Assembly (NCBI GenBank): GCA_933207985.1
Contig: OW240913.1
Span: 358,336,943-358,400,942, forward strand
DNA: 64,000 nucleotides
Source: Pelobates cultripes
Taxonomy: Eukaryota; Chordata; Amphibia; Anura; Pelobatidae
Reading direction: 5' to 3'
Every line of letters begins with the position of its first letter. The first letter of the stretch is position 1. The notes below the pieces were generated by a model. The model had not been told where the DNA came from, made no database searches, and worked only from the letters and a program-made list of their open reading frames with translations. This document shows, piece by piece, positions 22,546 to 34,713 of the stretch. Position numbers and translations under genes: made by a program.

Positions 22546-23282
22546 GTACATAAAGTGCAAAGTATATATTGGTCATGATCATAAAGTGTAAGAAATATAA
22601 AGACATTCCATCATTGCGTTTGCACAATATATAAGGAAACCATTTACTTCCACATCTAAAATAATGCAAATAAATTCAAAGACATCACCACAGAGGGAAC
22701 AAAAGGATTCCAAACCTACAGGTCCAATTATCCTTTCATTATGATTTAAAAAACCTATATTTAGCAAAACTTTGGCTATTGTACATGAGTATTTATTTAC
22801 TTGTTCCACTGAGTTTGATCTGTATAAACTACAATTTCTTTGTTCTGTATGGTGTCTTTTTTTTTTTTGCTAGGTTTTCATTTTATCTGTGTCTTTTCAA
22901 ATAAAAATATTTAAATACTCTTTTTTTTACTTATTTATTTTGTTTGTCTATTTGTTTTAACTATATGTCCTTTCAAATCGGCACATATGAACCCTCAGTG
23001 TCTCTTTCATTTCATGGACTCCTTTAATTGACATTTGGAACACACAGCTTTAAATCCAGCTTACCCAATTCACACCACTCAACTTCTATCCATTTCCCTG
23101 AATTTTAGACATGAAACATCTCAAGTCATATTAATTTTGACGTTGCAGATCCTTCCTTTCTATGATCGAAAATATCGGACTCTAATAAAATCTAGATAAC
23201 CTTAACTTTAATTGTGTACAGTTACAAAAAAGGTATGTAATGTATGTTTGTTAAAATATTATATTTGATTTCACCTGGCAGT
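22546..23282. other. Intergenic, nothing recognised
   Basis: A few degenerate 35-bp-type units at the start, then AT-rich sequence with T-runs; no gene seen. Confidence 0.5.
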
Positions 23283-23620
23283 TATATAGTTACATAGACT
23301 GAAAAAAGACTTGTTTTCATCAAGTTCAGCCTTTCTCACAAAAGACGGCAGAATTCCCAGTTTGAAACTATTTCCAATTTTGCAACAAACTAGGAAAAAA
23401 TTAATTCTCGACTCCAGATAAGCAGTCAGATCTCTCCTTAGATCAAGAAGCTGCTACACCACATATTAAATGTTATATCCCTGAATAGTATCCTTTTGCA
23501 AGAATTCATCCAGTCACTGTTTAAACACCTGTACATACTCTGATAAAACTACCACTTCAGGCAGAGAAGTTCACATTCTTATTGTTCTTACTGTACAGAA
23601 CCCTTTCCATAATTAAAAGA
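23283..23620 (-). mobile_element. CR1/Rex1-like LINE 3' end fragment
   Basis: Same sequence as the left (3') end of the LINE at 11602: TAGTTACATAG, GACTTGTTTTCATCAAGTTC and the following block to TTATTGTTCTTACTGTA, in the same orientation. Only the 3' end is present. Confidence 0.75.
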
Positions 23621-24685
23621 AAAAATCATGTTTGCTATATATGAGGGGATATATACGTTTGTCCAGAAATGCTTCTTAAACTTTATGAGTAGATTTAGCA
23701 TGGGTTCTGGATTCATCATAATAAACCACCAGACCAAATGTGAAGTCTCCAAAAGAGACTAGGGCCAACATTAGGGCTAGAATTAAGGTTAGAGTTCCAT
23801 TAATCATAGAGGAGCACTGAGATATACATGTCCCGGTCCTCCTGAAATTTGTGGAAATTACCATCCCGAGCAGGGGCTGCTGATATTTAAGTCAGGACTT
23901 TTCCCGCTAATGACTTGCTGGTAGACAAGCTGGGGTAGAAACAATCAACCTGTGTCTGTAATTAAAGGCTTAGAGATTATGGTTGCAGTCTCCAGTAGCA
24001 GTTATTTTATTTATTTCAGTAAATAGTGTCAGTTACCACTGAGGAATGAATCTTTCACTAATCTCTGGTATTTTAGGATACAGTATTAGATTTAAAAAAC
24101 ATAGCTTTCCTTGGCATAAATTATTACATTTAGACTTTATTACTATGCACTATAAGAAAACCTCAACCTACTAATTAAAGACAATCTATGGAAGAGTCAA
24201 ACACCGGGCAATCTATGGGAGAACAGATCAATTCTCTAGAAATACATTTAAAAAACACATTTAATTCGTTCAGCACAGCATAGATATGGTCAGCATGATT
24301 AAAAAAATATTTTGCGACACATTCATTTTTAATCACATTACTGTATTACTTTTAATGAGTAATGAAGAATGAGTACAATATTTAAAGAAATTGCAAAGAA
24401 AAATGTGATCAATCAACATAAAACACATAACAATATTAGCTAAGTATAGAGTGAGCATTGTCTGTGACAAGTGACAATCTGATCAGAGGCACATAAAGAT
24501 ACCTGTCATAAAGTGGGAATCGAAAAAGTAGGCAAGTGTTTTTAATAAAATTTTCAATATATATGAATTTAAAAAAACTACCTTCCTTTAAAGCATACAA
24601 CTTGAGCAGAACGTCATCCTTTACCCACTAACTGCCAGGCCACTCAGAATGCTTTACAAAGTATATATCTGTCTGTTTGACTAGC
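23621..24685. other. Intergenic, nothing recognised
   Basis: AT-rich sequence, no convincing ORF, RNA gene or transposon end. Confidence 0.5.
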
Positions 24686-25275
24686 CATCAATCCATCCAT
24701 CCATCCATCCATCCAACCATCAATTGATCTATTTATTCAACCATTTATCCATCCAACCAACCAACCAACCACCCATCTGTCTATTTATTCAACCATCCAT
24801 ACAACCAACCAACCATCCATCCAACCAACCAACCAACCAACCATCTGTTCGTCCATTTATTCAACCATCTATCTATCCATTCATCTTTCCATCCAATCAA
24901 CCATCCATCCATGTATCCATTAATTCAACCATCTATCCATCTATCCATCCATTTATTCAACCAACCATCTATCCCTGTATTCATCTTTCCAACCAACCAA
25001 CCAACCAACCATCTATCCATCCATTTATACAACCATCCATTCAACCAAAGATTCATCAATTTAGTCATCTATCCATCCAACCATCTATCCATCCATTTAT
25101 TCAACCAAATATACATTCATTTATTAATCCATCCATCTATCCAACCAACCAACCATCCATCCACACATTCACCCATCTATTTATCCAACCATCCATCCAT
25201 TTATTCAACCATCCATCTGTCCAGCCATCTATCCACCCATCCTCTGTCCATCCAAACATACATCCATCCATAACA
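24686..25275 (+). repeat. CCAT/CCAA tetranucleotide microsatellite
   Basis: About 590 bp of interrupted CCAT and CCAA units with ATTTATTCAACCATC interspersions. The long open frames (Ile/Pro/Ser/His-rich) are translation artefacts of the repeat. Confidence 0.95.
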
Positions 25276-25530
25276 CACATTTGAAGATTATTTAGCCTTT
25301 TATTATTGAGAAAATCAAATATTGAGGGCTTGGAGTATAAGATGAAAGCCACCAATATATCAAATGACAGAAGGAAATGTAGGACTGAACAAAAAAAGTA
25401 ATGTTTAAATGCATGAAACTAGGTAAAGTTGCCTTAAAACTTGTTCAACTTTTTGATTGGTTACAACTTTACAAAATATTCCTTCCAACAGATTAATGCA
25501 AGAATTGGTCTAGGGATTTCAACCCTCAAT

Positions 25531-26187
25531 TAAAGGCATACATAAACATAATTTAAAATAAAACAATTGATAACCCAGTTGTTAATTAATGGTCCAACGC
25601 AGTTATTGAAGTAATGATAATCAATTATACCACTAGTTGTAAATACTGTATCAAGTAATTGCTATTTTCCAAAGTGTAATGCAGTGTACTACCAGCAGAG
25701 GTCTCTGCTACCCTCTGTTCCAGTGGTTCCCAACCCAGTTCTCAAGTACCCTCTAATAGTCTAGGATTTAGGGATTACCCAGTTGTGTCTAGGATGTTTT
25801 TAGAAAGAAGAAGGAAAAAAAACAAAATAAAAACCTTGAGACCAAACAGGGCAACCCGTAAATCCTGGACTGTTAGGGGGTGCTTGACTGGTTTGGAATC
25901 CCTGCTCTATTAATTACATTCACAAAATTACTAAAATCAATTACAGATGACTCTAAAGTGCAATAATAGTGTACTAACAGCAGAGGTCTCTGCTACCCTG
26001 TATCAAAAACATACATAGAGTCACTGATTTCAGATACTAGCAAACTGCTGAGAATGGAGATGTAATAACCCTATTTACAACTAGTGATAGGAACTATCAC
26101 TAATCATTATTTCACAAACTGCATTGGACCATTTATTAGCAAACAAGTTATCAATTTTTCATTTTAAATTATGGCCTATAGAGGCCT
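25531..26187. mobile_element. Foldback element with about 115-bp terminal inverted repeats
   Basis: The left arm (about 25531-25645) and right arm (about 26072-26187) are inverted copies: AATGGTCCAACGCAGTT versus AACTGCATTGGACCATT, and ACCACTAGTTGTAAAT versus ATTTACAACTAGTGAT. Inside, a 43-bp segment containing CAGCAGAGGTCTCTGC is present twice in direct orientation (25672-25714 and 25957-25999), flanking a nested MITE. No ORF. Confidence 0.7.
25721..25904. mobile_element. Nested hAT-type MITE
   Basis: Ends CAGTGGTTCCCAACCCAGT and ACTGGTTTGGAATCCCTG are inverted; flanks CTCTGTTC (25713-25720) and CTCTATTA (25905-25912) look like a mutated 8-bp target duplication. 184 bp, non-coding. Confidence 0.6.
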
Positions 26188-26338
26188 TTTTTTTATACCT
26201 ACCTTAAATAAAAATTATGTATTATTCTGAAATATTGAAATATCTATTTCCATCAACATGGTGCGCTTATTTAACAAATAAATAACATGTATATTCACCT
26301 TGGGGGTATATCTATGAAAACTTTTTATATAATAACAG

Positions 26339-26650
26339 AGAGTCACACAGTCACAGTCACACACAATTACAGGCAGACAGTCACACACACACAGTCACAG
26401 GCAGATAGTCACACACAGTTACAGATAGCCTCACATAGTCACAGGCAAACAGTCCGCACACACACACAGTCACAGGCAGACAGTCACATAGTCACAGGCA
26501 GTCACACACACAGTCACAGGCTGACAGTCACGCACAGTCACTGGCAGATAGTCACCCATACACAGTTGCAGGCAGACACACACACACAGTTACGGACAGA
26601 AAATAATATACAAATTCACAGGCAGACAGTCACACACACACACATGGTTA
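26339..26650. repeat. CAGTCACAGGCAGACAGTCACA minisatellite
   Basis: About 310 bp of degenerate roughly 20-bp units made of CACAGTCACAGGCAGA. The open frame through it is an artefact. Confidence 0.9.
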
Positions 26651-27325
26651 CAAGTACAAAACAAATAGGGAGGACCAAAATTTTGGTCCAAAAAAACCCA
26701 AAAACTAAAAGGAGCTGCAACACCAAAATAAATTACAAAGAAATTTATTCCACCTGCAGAAAGCAAGTGAACAATATTTTGCAATATCACTGCTCCTTTC
26801 TATGCCATTTAGGAGTTAAATCACTTTGTGTATGCAGCTCTAGTCACACCTCCCTGCATGTGACTTACACAACCTTCCTGTAAAGAGTCATCTATTGTTT
26901 ACACTTCCTTTATTAGAAATTCTATTTTATTTAGAATGTCTTATCTTCTGCTCTGCTAATAGCTTGCTAGACCCTACAGAAGCTTCTCCTACTAACAAGA
27001 CCATTCACATCACAAGTTCTAAAACCATACATCCACCAAGGAATCTGATACACACTGAGAACCATGCAAGGGAATTCACAAAACACTTCATTTGGAAATC
27101 TATTTAGTGTGGTGGTTGTTTATTATTTGGCACTAAATATATTTCAGAAGTCAATGACACACAGTTCTCTTGTCCATGAAGCAGGTTTCTTCTGCTTGGT
27201 GCAACCAGTGGATCCAGTCAAGGTGAGAATATTATTGTGTAATTATGATATACTTTTTAGTCCATATACCTAGAGCAGCAGAAATTACATTTACTAATGT
27301 TTTGTTTTCTTTGGATTTTGACCAG

Positions 27326-27564
27326 CACTTTTGGCAAAATGAACAGAATGAATGAGCCAAATAACATCTACCTTGACGACATTCCTCCAGAAATTCTTTG
27401 TCAAATAATGGGCCAACTTGATTTGCAAGATCTATGTGCTGTTAGAAAAACTCCTGAATGAAATAGTTGAAATTGACACTTTATGAAAAAAACACTGTAT
27501 GGCAATTGCAAACGTTTGTCAATTGGAAATCGAGCAAGATCGAAGAGATGGATATAAGTGGAAG
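27326..27564 (+). pseudogene. fbxo48: FBXO48-like exon A, frameshifted
   Basis: Starts after gaccag; ATG at 27339. The frame reads MNRMNEPNNIYLDDIPPEIL and continues through the F-box to CAVRKT, then meets TGA at 27459. Moving to another frame from about 27445 recovers LLNEIVEIDTL, a TGA at 27484 where the family has Trp, then KKHCMAIANVCQLEIEQ and GYKWK up to the donor gtgaat at 27565. So there are two independent lesions: an indel inside the F-box, and one Trp-to-stop change. Either the gene is dead in this animal, or both are assembly errors; two in 240 nt makes real decay more likely. Confidence 0.75.
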
Positions 27565-28299
27565 GTGAATATTGCCTGTATGCATTTATTAAATAGATAA
27601 TTGGTTTGCATTGTTTTGATGATTAAAAAAAATCTCTTAGCATCTTCTATATGTTCCCACTGGGCTATAAATATGCTCCAATTGTTATTATCTTGACATG
27701 AATAGTTGTTAATCCTCAGCAAGAATGGAATAAAAATGTGTGCATGGAGTAAGGATCTTGAGCTAGTCTGAACTGACCATCAGGCAAACTCCTGGTGGTT
27801 GGTGATGATTATGGGATTCCAGAGAAAGTTTTGAGTGGCTATGATCTGCTTCGGCTCACAGGTTGTGTGTGAGAGGCAGGGATTTAATTGAACCATGGTG
27901 GCATTTAAGTGAACCTGTCATGACAGAAGTGTGCAGTTTTGTAACCATCTGGCTTGACTCATTTTATACAATTAAGTATTTCCTTAATACTCTTAAAATC
28001 TCATATTTTAATTTATTCCCATTACCTCTTTTACACTTGCTGTAAGTGACACCTCTACTGCATACCCCTTTTTGGGAAGCACAGACTTGCTTCCCATAAC
28101 AGGTTAATGTCCCCAATACAGTATGTTGGCTTTGTGTAAATAAAATAAATCTGTTCTCTATCTCCATTCTCAGATTGCCTGTCCAAAGTTGCTGTAATAA
28201 ATCATTCTAGCTGTTTCTCTCCTTTTTCCATGCTTCCTGCTGGTGTTCTCACACAGAGCCTGTAGGAGCCTTATAGGAAGTGGAAACAGCTGGGGAGAG

Positions 28300-29110
28300 C
28301 ATTCTGCTCAGGTAGGGCGGGAGCTTCCCTGAAAAGTTTTTAAACACAAGGCTGGAAAAGATGAAGTGTGCGTCTGGATTCCAGCGACAGCCAGTTTAGT
28401 TCTTTTAGCATGTCACAATGGTGGGTCATGTAATTACATTGTAGCACAAATCGGCAGAATGAGTTATACAATGTATTAAGTTTATTAAGGTGGGTTTGCA
28501 GTGCAGGTGCATATACTACATCCCCATAATCAATGATTGGCATCAGCATTTGCTGTAGTGTACAATCTTTTCCTTTACAGTAGGGCTTAGGCAGGATTTG
28601 ATTCTGTACAGGGCACCTAGTTTTGGATAAAGTTTAGATGCAAGTTTTATGTGGAGGCCAAAAGATAGATTGGGCTATTTAAAAGAGTGGACTGCAGTCA
28701 GTGTTCAATTTGATTTTGTTTTGATGCATAGATGGAAATTGTGTAATTTGTGTAATTTAGGTACTGTTCCAAAGATCATTGTGACAGTTTTGTCAGTGTT
28801 TAGGAAGAGTTTGTTTTTTGCAATTCACTTTTCTACCTCTGTGAACTGGTGTTGGAGCACAGCCTCAAGCTGCGGTATATCGGATTTGCTTGCACAAATT
28901 ACTGTGTCGTCTGCGTACATGTGAACAGTTGAGGATTTGCAGACATTAGGCAGATCATTTCTAAATAATGTAAATAGTAGGGGGCCGGGAATGGAACCTT
29001 GGGGAACACCACACGTGACTGGGAGAGGGAGGGAGTCGCTGTCAGAAATGGACACATATTGCGATCGATCCGATACATACGAACGAAACCAGGTTAGCGC
29101 ATGATCACCA
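28300..29110 (-). pseudogene. Non-LTR retrotransposon reverse transcriptase fragment
   Basis: The minus strand gives TCGVPQGSIPGPLLFTLF (RT motif B), HMYADDTVICA (motif C), NKLFLNTDKT, and further left the thumb/C-terminal block IIDYGDVVYA...LNKLNTLYNSFCRF and LKELNWLSLESRR. Stops separate the parts. It is a different LINE lineage from the CR1-like copy at 12 kb (YADD rather than FADD, other C-terminus). Lies inside the FBXO48-like intron. Confidence 0.8.
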
Positions 29111-29439
29111 ATAATAATAGTATTATTAATTGATTACAAAGCATTTTTTAAAAATAAATGTTAGATTATATTAGATTATATTAATGCATTTAAAAAAAAA
29201 TTACAAAGTTTCCTTTAATGTACTGTTTAGTTGGTTAACTGCAAATGCAGGTACACCCCCTTCCACATCAGAAGTTTGCTATCTTCCCATAAAAGCCTGC
29301 ACTGTAGGAATTTATGGGACACAAGATCTATCCGCACATCACCTGAGTAGTATAGTTGCTATGTAGATTGATGGCAACTGCTGTCAGTTTTCCTATAACA
29401 TGGCCAGGTGCTGCCTTCACAACATACAACTAGAACCTA

Positions 29440-29590
29440 TATTTAGCTACACAGTACCAAAGGTTGAAAGAAGGCTAGTGAGCGTCAAATTCAACCATTC
29501 ACCCGTCTCTGTTGTTTATTCAAAAGAAGTCAAAAATCAATTTGAAGTGATTTTCATCTTGCATCTCAGAGTTCTTCTAATGTGCTCTTG
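29440..29590 (-). repeat. Possible old CR1/Rex1-like 3' end relic
   Basis: TAGCTACACAG, then CAAATTCAACC and TTGAAGTGATTTTCATCTTGC resemble the 11.6-kb LINE tail at low similarity. Weak. Confidence 0.35.
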
Positions 29591-30089
29591 AATTGGGTAG
29601 GGGTCCTCAGTTAATTATAAGCCAAGTATTTACTGTCTCATATATAGATAAAGAAGGAGTTATTGCAGTACCAAAAAAAAAAAAAATGCAAACTGAATAA
29701 CTCTGAGCTTCTGATCTTGCTCAACACAGGATTAAATCCAAATACATAAGAAAAAAATCAAGAAAGAGCAACTAGATGCTAAATGCTACATACGATTAAT
29801 TGAAGGACCATTTGAAGAACCTTCTATGTGTGTGTTTAATGAAGGACATTTTTTGTAATTGATATAGTGGAAACCCAAAACGTTTTTGTTTGTTCCTTCA
29901 ATAAATTCTAAGTGCATGTTTAGCATTAAGCTTACTTGATTTTTTTTCCTTATACATATCGATTGTCTCAAGCTGCACTAATAGGGAAAATTTCTCTGGT
30001 GTTCCCAGAAGCAGGACAGGAACCTGAGACTGTACGTAAATTTTATTTGGATTTTTCATTTCATTCATCTCCATTTGTTTTGTCCACAG

Positions 30090-30263
30090 GAAATTTTACA
30101 GAGAAATTACCCAGAAAGTAAAATTAAGAAAGTAAAGCAAGAATGGCTGGATGGGAAATACAGCAACATACCTTCATTTTCAGATCTTCCAAATAAAAGC
30201 ATGTGGACAATGAATAAAGAGGACTGGGAAGATATATTAGAAGCCGAACTTAGAAAGCCATGA
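30090..30263 (+). CDS. fbxo48: FBXO48-like exon B (C-terminus)
   Basis: Begins after tgtccacag in phase 0 and reads EILQRNYPESKIKKVKQ, EWLDGKYSNI, then MNKEDWEDILEAELRKP and TGA at 30261-30263. 57 codons, clean, matching the FBXO48 C-terminal signature (RNYxxSKxKxEWLxGxYSNI and WxxILEAEL). The region after it to about 30.9 kb has several AATAAA-like motifs but no certain end. Confidence 0.85.
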   Translation, partial: EILQRNYPESKIKKVKQEWLDGKYSNIPSFSDLPNKSMWTMNKEDWEDILEAELRKP

Positions 30264-30330
30264 AAGAAATTGTCCTTGGACTGTCAATTGTTCAAATTAT
30301 TGCTTGTATTTATATTTTTGCATGAATAAT

Positions 30331-33146
30331 GTTAAATTTGATAATATGTATTGACAAAGAAAACACACAATGAACATCCATAGCACAGTCGAGGATTAAA
30401 TCATAACATTAAAACATGCATAATGTATATACAGAAACGGCTTTACCCCACATATTGTCTTAGTATATTCCTTCCTACTATATTCACAGTTGTAGTCCTT
30501 GCATAGTGTATATGAAGCAAGAACATGCCCCTTGATATCCCTTATCCTTTTTTTTTTTTCACTTAGAACCTCTGCCTCAGTAACAGCCATCTCTCCTATA
30601 TGGATTCATGCAAATCCTCTCTGCCTTCCAATCTATGGGACACATCTTCATATAGTTGTGCTTTGTGCTTTTCTGGGTTTCCTCCTCTAAAAACTAGGTG
30701 TGTCTTATGGTCTTATGTAGCAAAAAATACGGTATATTGTGTATTAATATTGTTTTTGTATTTTATTGTACCATATTGTATCAATGCAATGTTTTGTGGA
30801 CCCCGGACATACTTAAAAATTAGAGAAATCTCAAAGTATCCTTTCTGGTAAAATATTTTCTAAATAAACTACTGTATAGTATTTCAATACAATTTGTAAC
30901 ATTTTGCGACGTATTAAACATTTGAGAAAACAAAAGCATACATTTCAAGGAGAATAGAATGTAAGGAGAGGGCCAGGTGTATGGACCTGCTCAAAGAAAC
31001 AGGTAAATGGGGCTGCCCTAAGACACTGATTACCAGCGGGCTAATTATTTGACGAAAGCCAATATAAGCCCCCATTTAAGATTTTTGGATAAGCATTTCA
31101 AATGATTTTATAGTTTTGGATAAACTTTTAAAATGATTTCTTCAGAATAATACAAAAAGCAATAAGTGCAAGGAGGGGAAAAAAGACAAAATATTAATAA
31201 TACAAAAAAATTTGAGAAAATAATTGCTTTTATTAAGGTCAATATAAGGAAATGTATTGTCTCTATAATCTATAGAATCTACACATTTGGCAAGCATAAT
31301 GACAGATGGTATATATCAATAACCCTCAAACAATGCAAAAATTGCCCCACCTCAATTGCAAAACCATTGATGAGTTTCTGGTGGATTATGGGACCTGAAG
31401 ATTAACATGTTTCTGAGGTCTAAGGTATTGACTTATGTCCTTTGAGACACTTTCCTGCTCTTGTATCATGAGATATGTTGTTACTAAGCAGTGACAGTAA
31501 GTCTAAGCCTTTCCCTTTGTGCTCATTAATTCAACAGATAATAATAGTTGCCAACAATTGGAAAGATATTCCAGGGACACACTCCAGCAAGTGTGCAAGT
31601 ATGCAAGTTACGAGAATATAAACCAGTCCCATCAATGTTTTTCACAGCTTAGCAAACGCTCTACCACAAAACAGCCATGTACAGTTCATCTCCACCCAAC
31701 TTTATTACTGTTACCAGTACATCTTCCCACAGTCACACCCCTCTCAACTAACACATTCTTCACCCAGACACATTCTTCACTCATTCCCCTCATTCACATC
31801 ATCCATCCCTATAATTTGCTAGCCACCTATAATAATATTACCCATATCCACAGAGTATAATATTGTCCCAAGTCATCAATCCCAGTTATTTCCACCATTT
31901 CCAGGCAGCCTGGTGGTTCCTTTAAATCCCTCAGCTACACGAATGTAAGAAAAATCCTCAAAAAACATAAATATTACACTTATCAAATAATAATTACTGA
32001 GACTGGAAAAAAAAACTGCCAGCTTGTCAGGACATGTGTCAGTTATACCCATTTATTTTTATATGATACATAATACTCATTTTGATTTCTGTGCAAACCT
32101 TACTGAACTTAAACAAACAGATTCCTCTGATCATCTACATTCTGAATTTAGAATTTTTCTTTCTCACCAAGTAAAGCTGATGTAACATTCATGTTTTCAC
32201 TATTAGTATTCATGGTACACAGTTAGAACATCTCATGACTTTGTAATTCTGTTGACAGAAGCAGAATATGAGCAAATATACATTTAAATTATGTTTTGGC
32301 AAACACTTTATTTCAAGGTGCACATAAAATAGCTGTTAATAAAGTATTTATTTTGTGGAAACGTAGGTAGAGCAGAATTAACCATATGGAAACCTTAAGC
32401 TACCACCTCTGGCCCAGGGGTTAGACAGACGCCTCGGAAACATGAACTTGCTGACCCCTACTGGGCCTGAAATGAAATTAAAGTCGCAACTCCTTGGACA
32501 ATGTTATTTTGTATAATTCTGTGGGAATTTTATCCTCTTACCTTAGTGAGGTCTCTGCTTAAAGTTCTTCCTCTAGCATTCTTCTCTCTCTTGAATTTCT
32601 CCCTCCCTACCATTTGTTTCTTTTTTTCTCTGTCTTTACTTCCATGGGGTGGCTTTGAGTTTTGTGTCTGCCTACCATTTCTGGGGCTTTTTAGGAACTG
32701 GCGCCTGGGCTTGTTTAGTAAAACTCACCTAGTAAGTCCCAGGCTTTTACTTTAGCCTCTCTTCTTGGAGCCTCTTGTTTGTTTTTGGCCTGACGGTTCC
32801 TTGGCCCTACTGGGCAGCAATGTCTTCTTAGCCCTTTAGTGTGAAATGGCAAGGTAACTTTGTGGGAAAGGTAGCAGAGATGGTGGATGGGATTGATGGC
32901 GGCGAGGTGGCTGTACTTGATCACCTCTTGGGTACTGGCCTGATTAGGGTGCTTGCCTGCATTTCCTTTTTGGAGGTGGCCATGTTATTTATTAAGGTCG
33001 TGTAAATGGCTTTGTTGTCTGAATGTTGATGTTAAGAAAATGTGGTTCCAGCCTCTTGTCATTTGTTTTATTTATTTGATGTGGAGAATGTTAGGGACAG
33101 TGGTTGTGGGGATGGTGGTTGGGAGATGTTCTTCGTGGGATGCAGG
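30331..33146. other. Intergenic, nothing recognised
   Basis: No coding frame with family resemblance, no clear transposon ends and no long tandem repeat. A T-rich stretch is at 30549-30560; a pyrimidine-rich stretch lies at 32570-32760. Confidence 0.5.
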
Positions 33147-33154
33147 GATGTAGA
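33147..33154 (+). repeat. 8-bp target-site duplication, left
   Basis: GATGTAGA immediately before the left hAT terminus; identical to 39978-39985. Confidence 0.88.
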
Positions 33155-33617
33155 CAGGGCCGGATTAACATAGGGGCTGATGGAGCTGCAGCTCCAGGCC
33201 CAGGCCCATGGAATAGGCCCATTGATTTAAAAAAAAAAAAAAAAAAAAGTTTTTGTTTGTTAAAAAAAATAAATAAAATTTCACACACTACTCTTAGAGA
33301 TTCCACCTGGCTTTTATTTTATTGGCACAGCCAGTATTTGAGGCTGCCTGGCTGGTGCCAATATTGCAGTGATACTGGCAATACAAATGCTGGTATTTTT
33401 CTCAGTATAAACAAGAGATTACTACGCAATACCAGCACTGGCCAGTAGGGGTCGCTGTATGTGGAGACAGGCAGGGATAGGAAGTTCCAGCATATCCCTC
33501 CCTGCCTATCTATACTCACTGATCTGCAGGGGTACAGCTACAGAGAGTCCAGACAGCAACTCCCACCCTGCAGAGACAGCCTACAGCTCAGGGACGTAAG
33601 GGATGAGGGGAAAGGCT

Positions 33618-33945
33618 GCAAGGAGACATACACTGAGACACTAAGGGACATTGGGAGACATTATGCACAGACACATGGGGACACAGTGTCCCCATGTCTC
33701 CCAGCCAGTGTCTCTGGTGTCTCAGTGCCCCCTAGTCTCCCAGTGCCCCCAGTCTGCCAGTGTCTCACTGTCCCCATGTCTCCTAGTGCCTCCATGTCTC
33801 CCAGTGCCTCAAGTGTCACAATGTCCCCATGTCTCCAAGCTAGTGTCCCTAGTGTCTGTGGCCCTGGTATCTGTGTCCCCATGTCTCCCAGTGCCCCCAT
33901 GTCTCAATGTCCCCATGTCCCTCAACCAGTGTCTCTAGTGTCCTG
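33618..33945. repeat. CCCATGTCTCCCAGTG minisatellite, left part
   Basis: About 16-bp units. It begins in the reverse orientation (ACACTAAGGGACATTGGG) and flips at a perfect hairpin around 33675-33699 (ACATGGGGACAC-A-GTGTCCCCATGT) into CCCATGTCTCCCAGTG units. Interrupted at about 33940 by the L2 insertion. Confidence 0.88.
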
Positions 33946-34713
33946 CTGAATCTTCAGAGCAGAGGTATTATCTCTGGAAGATCAACTCAAGAATACCTGC
34001 ATTACTGTTTCCTTTAAACTCTTATTTTCAAACGGTGTTCTATTCCATCTCCCTCCCTATACTATCACTACTCAATTGATAACTATATCTCCCATCCTGA
34101 TCTTCTGTTTTTGTTTTTCTTAAGGCTGGTATGATCATGTCAATTTATGTTCATTCTCTTAGACTCTTTGTTAATTGTTTGTTTGTTTAGCTAGTGTTAC
34201 TACTCTCACTGATAATATAGTAAATTTATGTTCATGGTTTATGACTTTCACCTATCTGATCCTTCCTATCTTTTTATCCCAAATGTTCTCTCCTTTTAGT
34301 TTTTCATCTCTAATTAATTACCTCAATAGCCCCATGTCTCCCCACCCATAACAGTGTGTTTTATTTCATTTTTTTTCTAACCTCAGACCTTATATTTCAG
34401 ACTGGGCCCCTTAAAACAGCATTAACACCCAGCACTCCCAAGCAACCAAGTCCTGCTGAATCTTCAGAGCAGAGGTATTATCTCTGGAAGATTGCCCACC
34501 CTCCCCTCCCCACACCATCCCACCCCATGGTCATCAACTTATTTATAGATAGTGCACATCAGCAGGTTTCCATAACACACCAATCAAGTCATTAAACCAC
34601 TCCTCACCTGAATTCATTTAACACACTGCATCCTTACAATGGTTTAAACACTCATTGATATTTGTGTGTGTGTATATATGATCTACATATCTATATAATA
34701 CACATTTTCTCTA

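Larger units (their letters stand above)
27100..30330 (+). other. fbxo48: FBXO48-like F-box gene (disrupted)
   Basis: Gene span for a small F-box protein, predicted substrate adaptor of an SCF ubiquitin ligase. A possible 5' UTR exon ends at 27222 (donor gtgaga); coding exon A is 27326-27564 and exon B is 30090-30263. The order of blocks (F-box LDDIPPEILCQIMGQLDLQDLCAV, then HCMAIANVCQLEI, GYKWK, then EWLDGKYSNI and WEDILEAELRKP at the C-terminus) matches the known FBXO48 architecture and length of about 150 residues. The intron is retained, so this is not a retrocopy. Exon A carries a frameshift and a premature stop. A LINE fragment (28.3-29.1 kb) lies in the intron. The gene sits between two calpains. 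Identification relies on recalled family features. Confidence 0.78.

Noticed and set aside
24724..25284. 186-codon Ile/Pro/Ser/His-rich ORF
   Set aside because: Translation of the CCAT/CCAA microsatellite.
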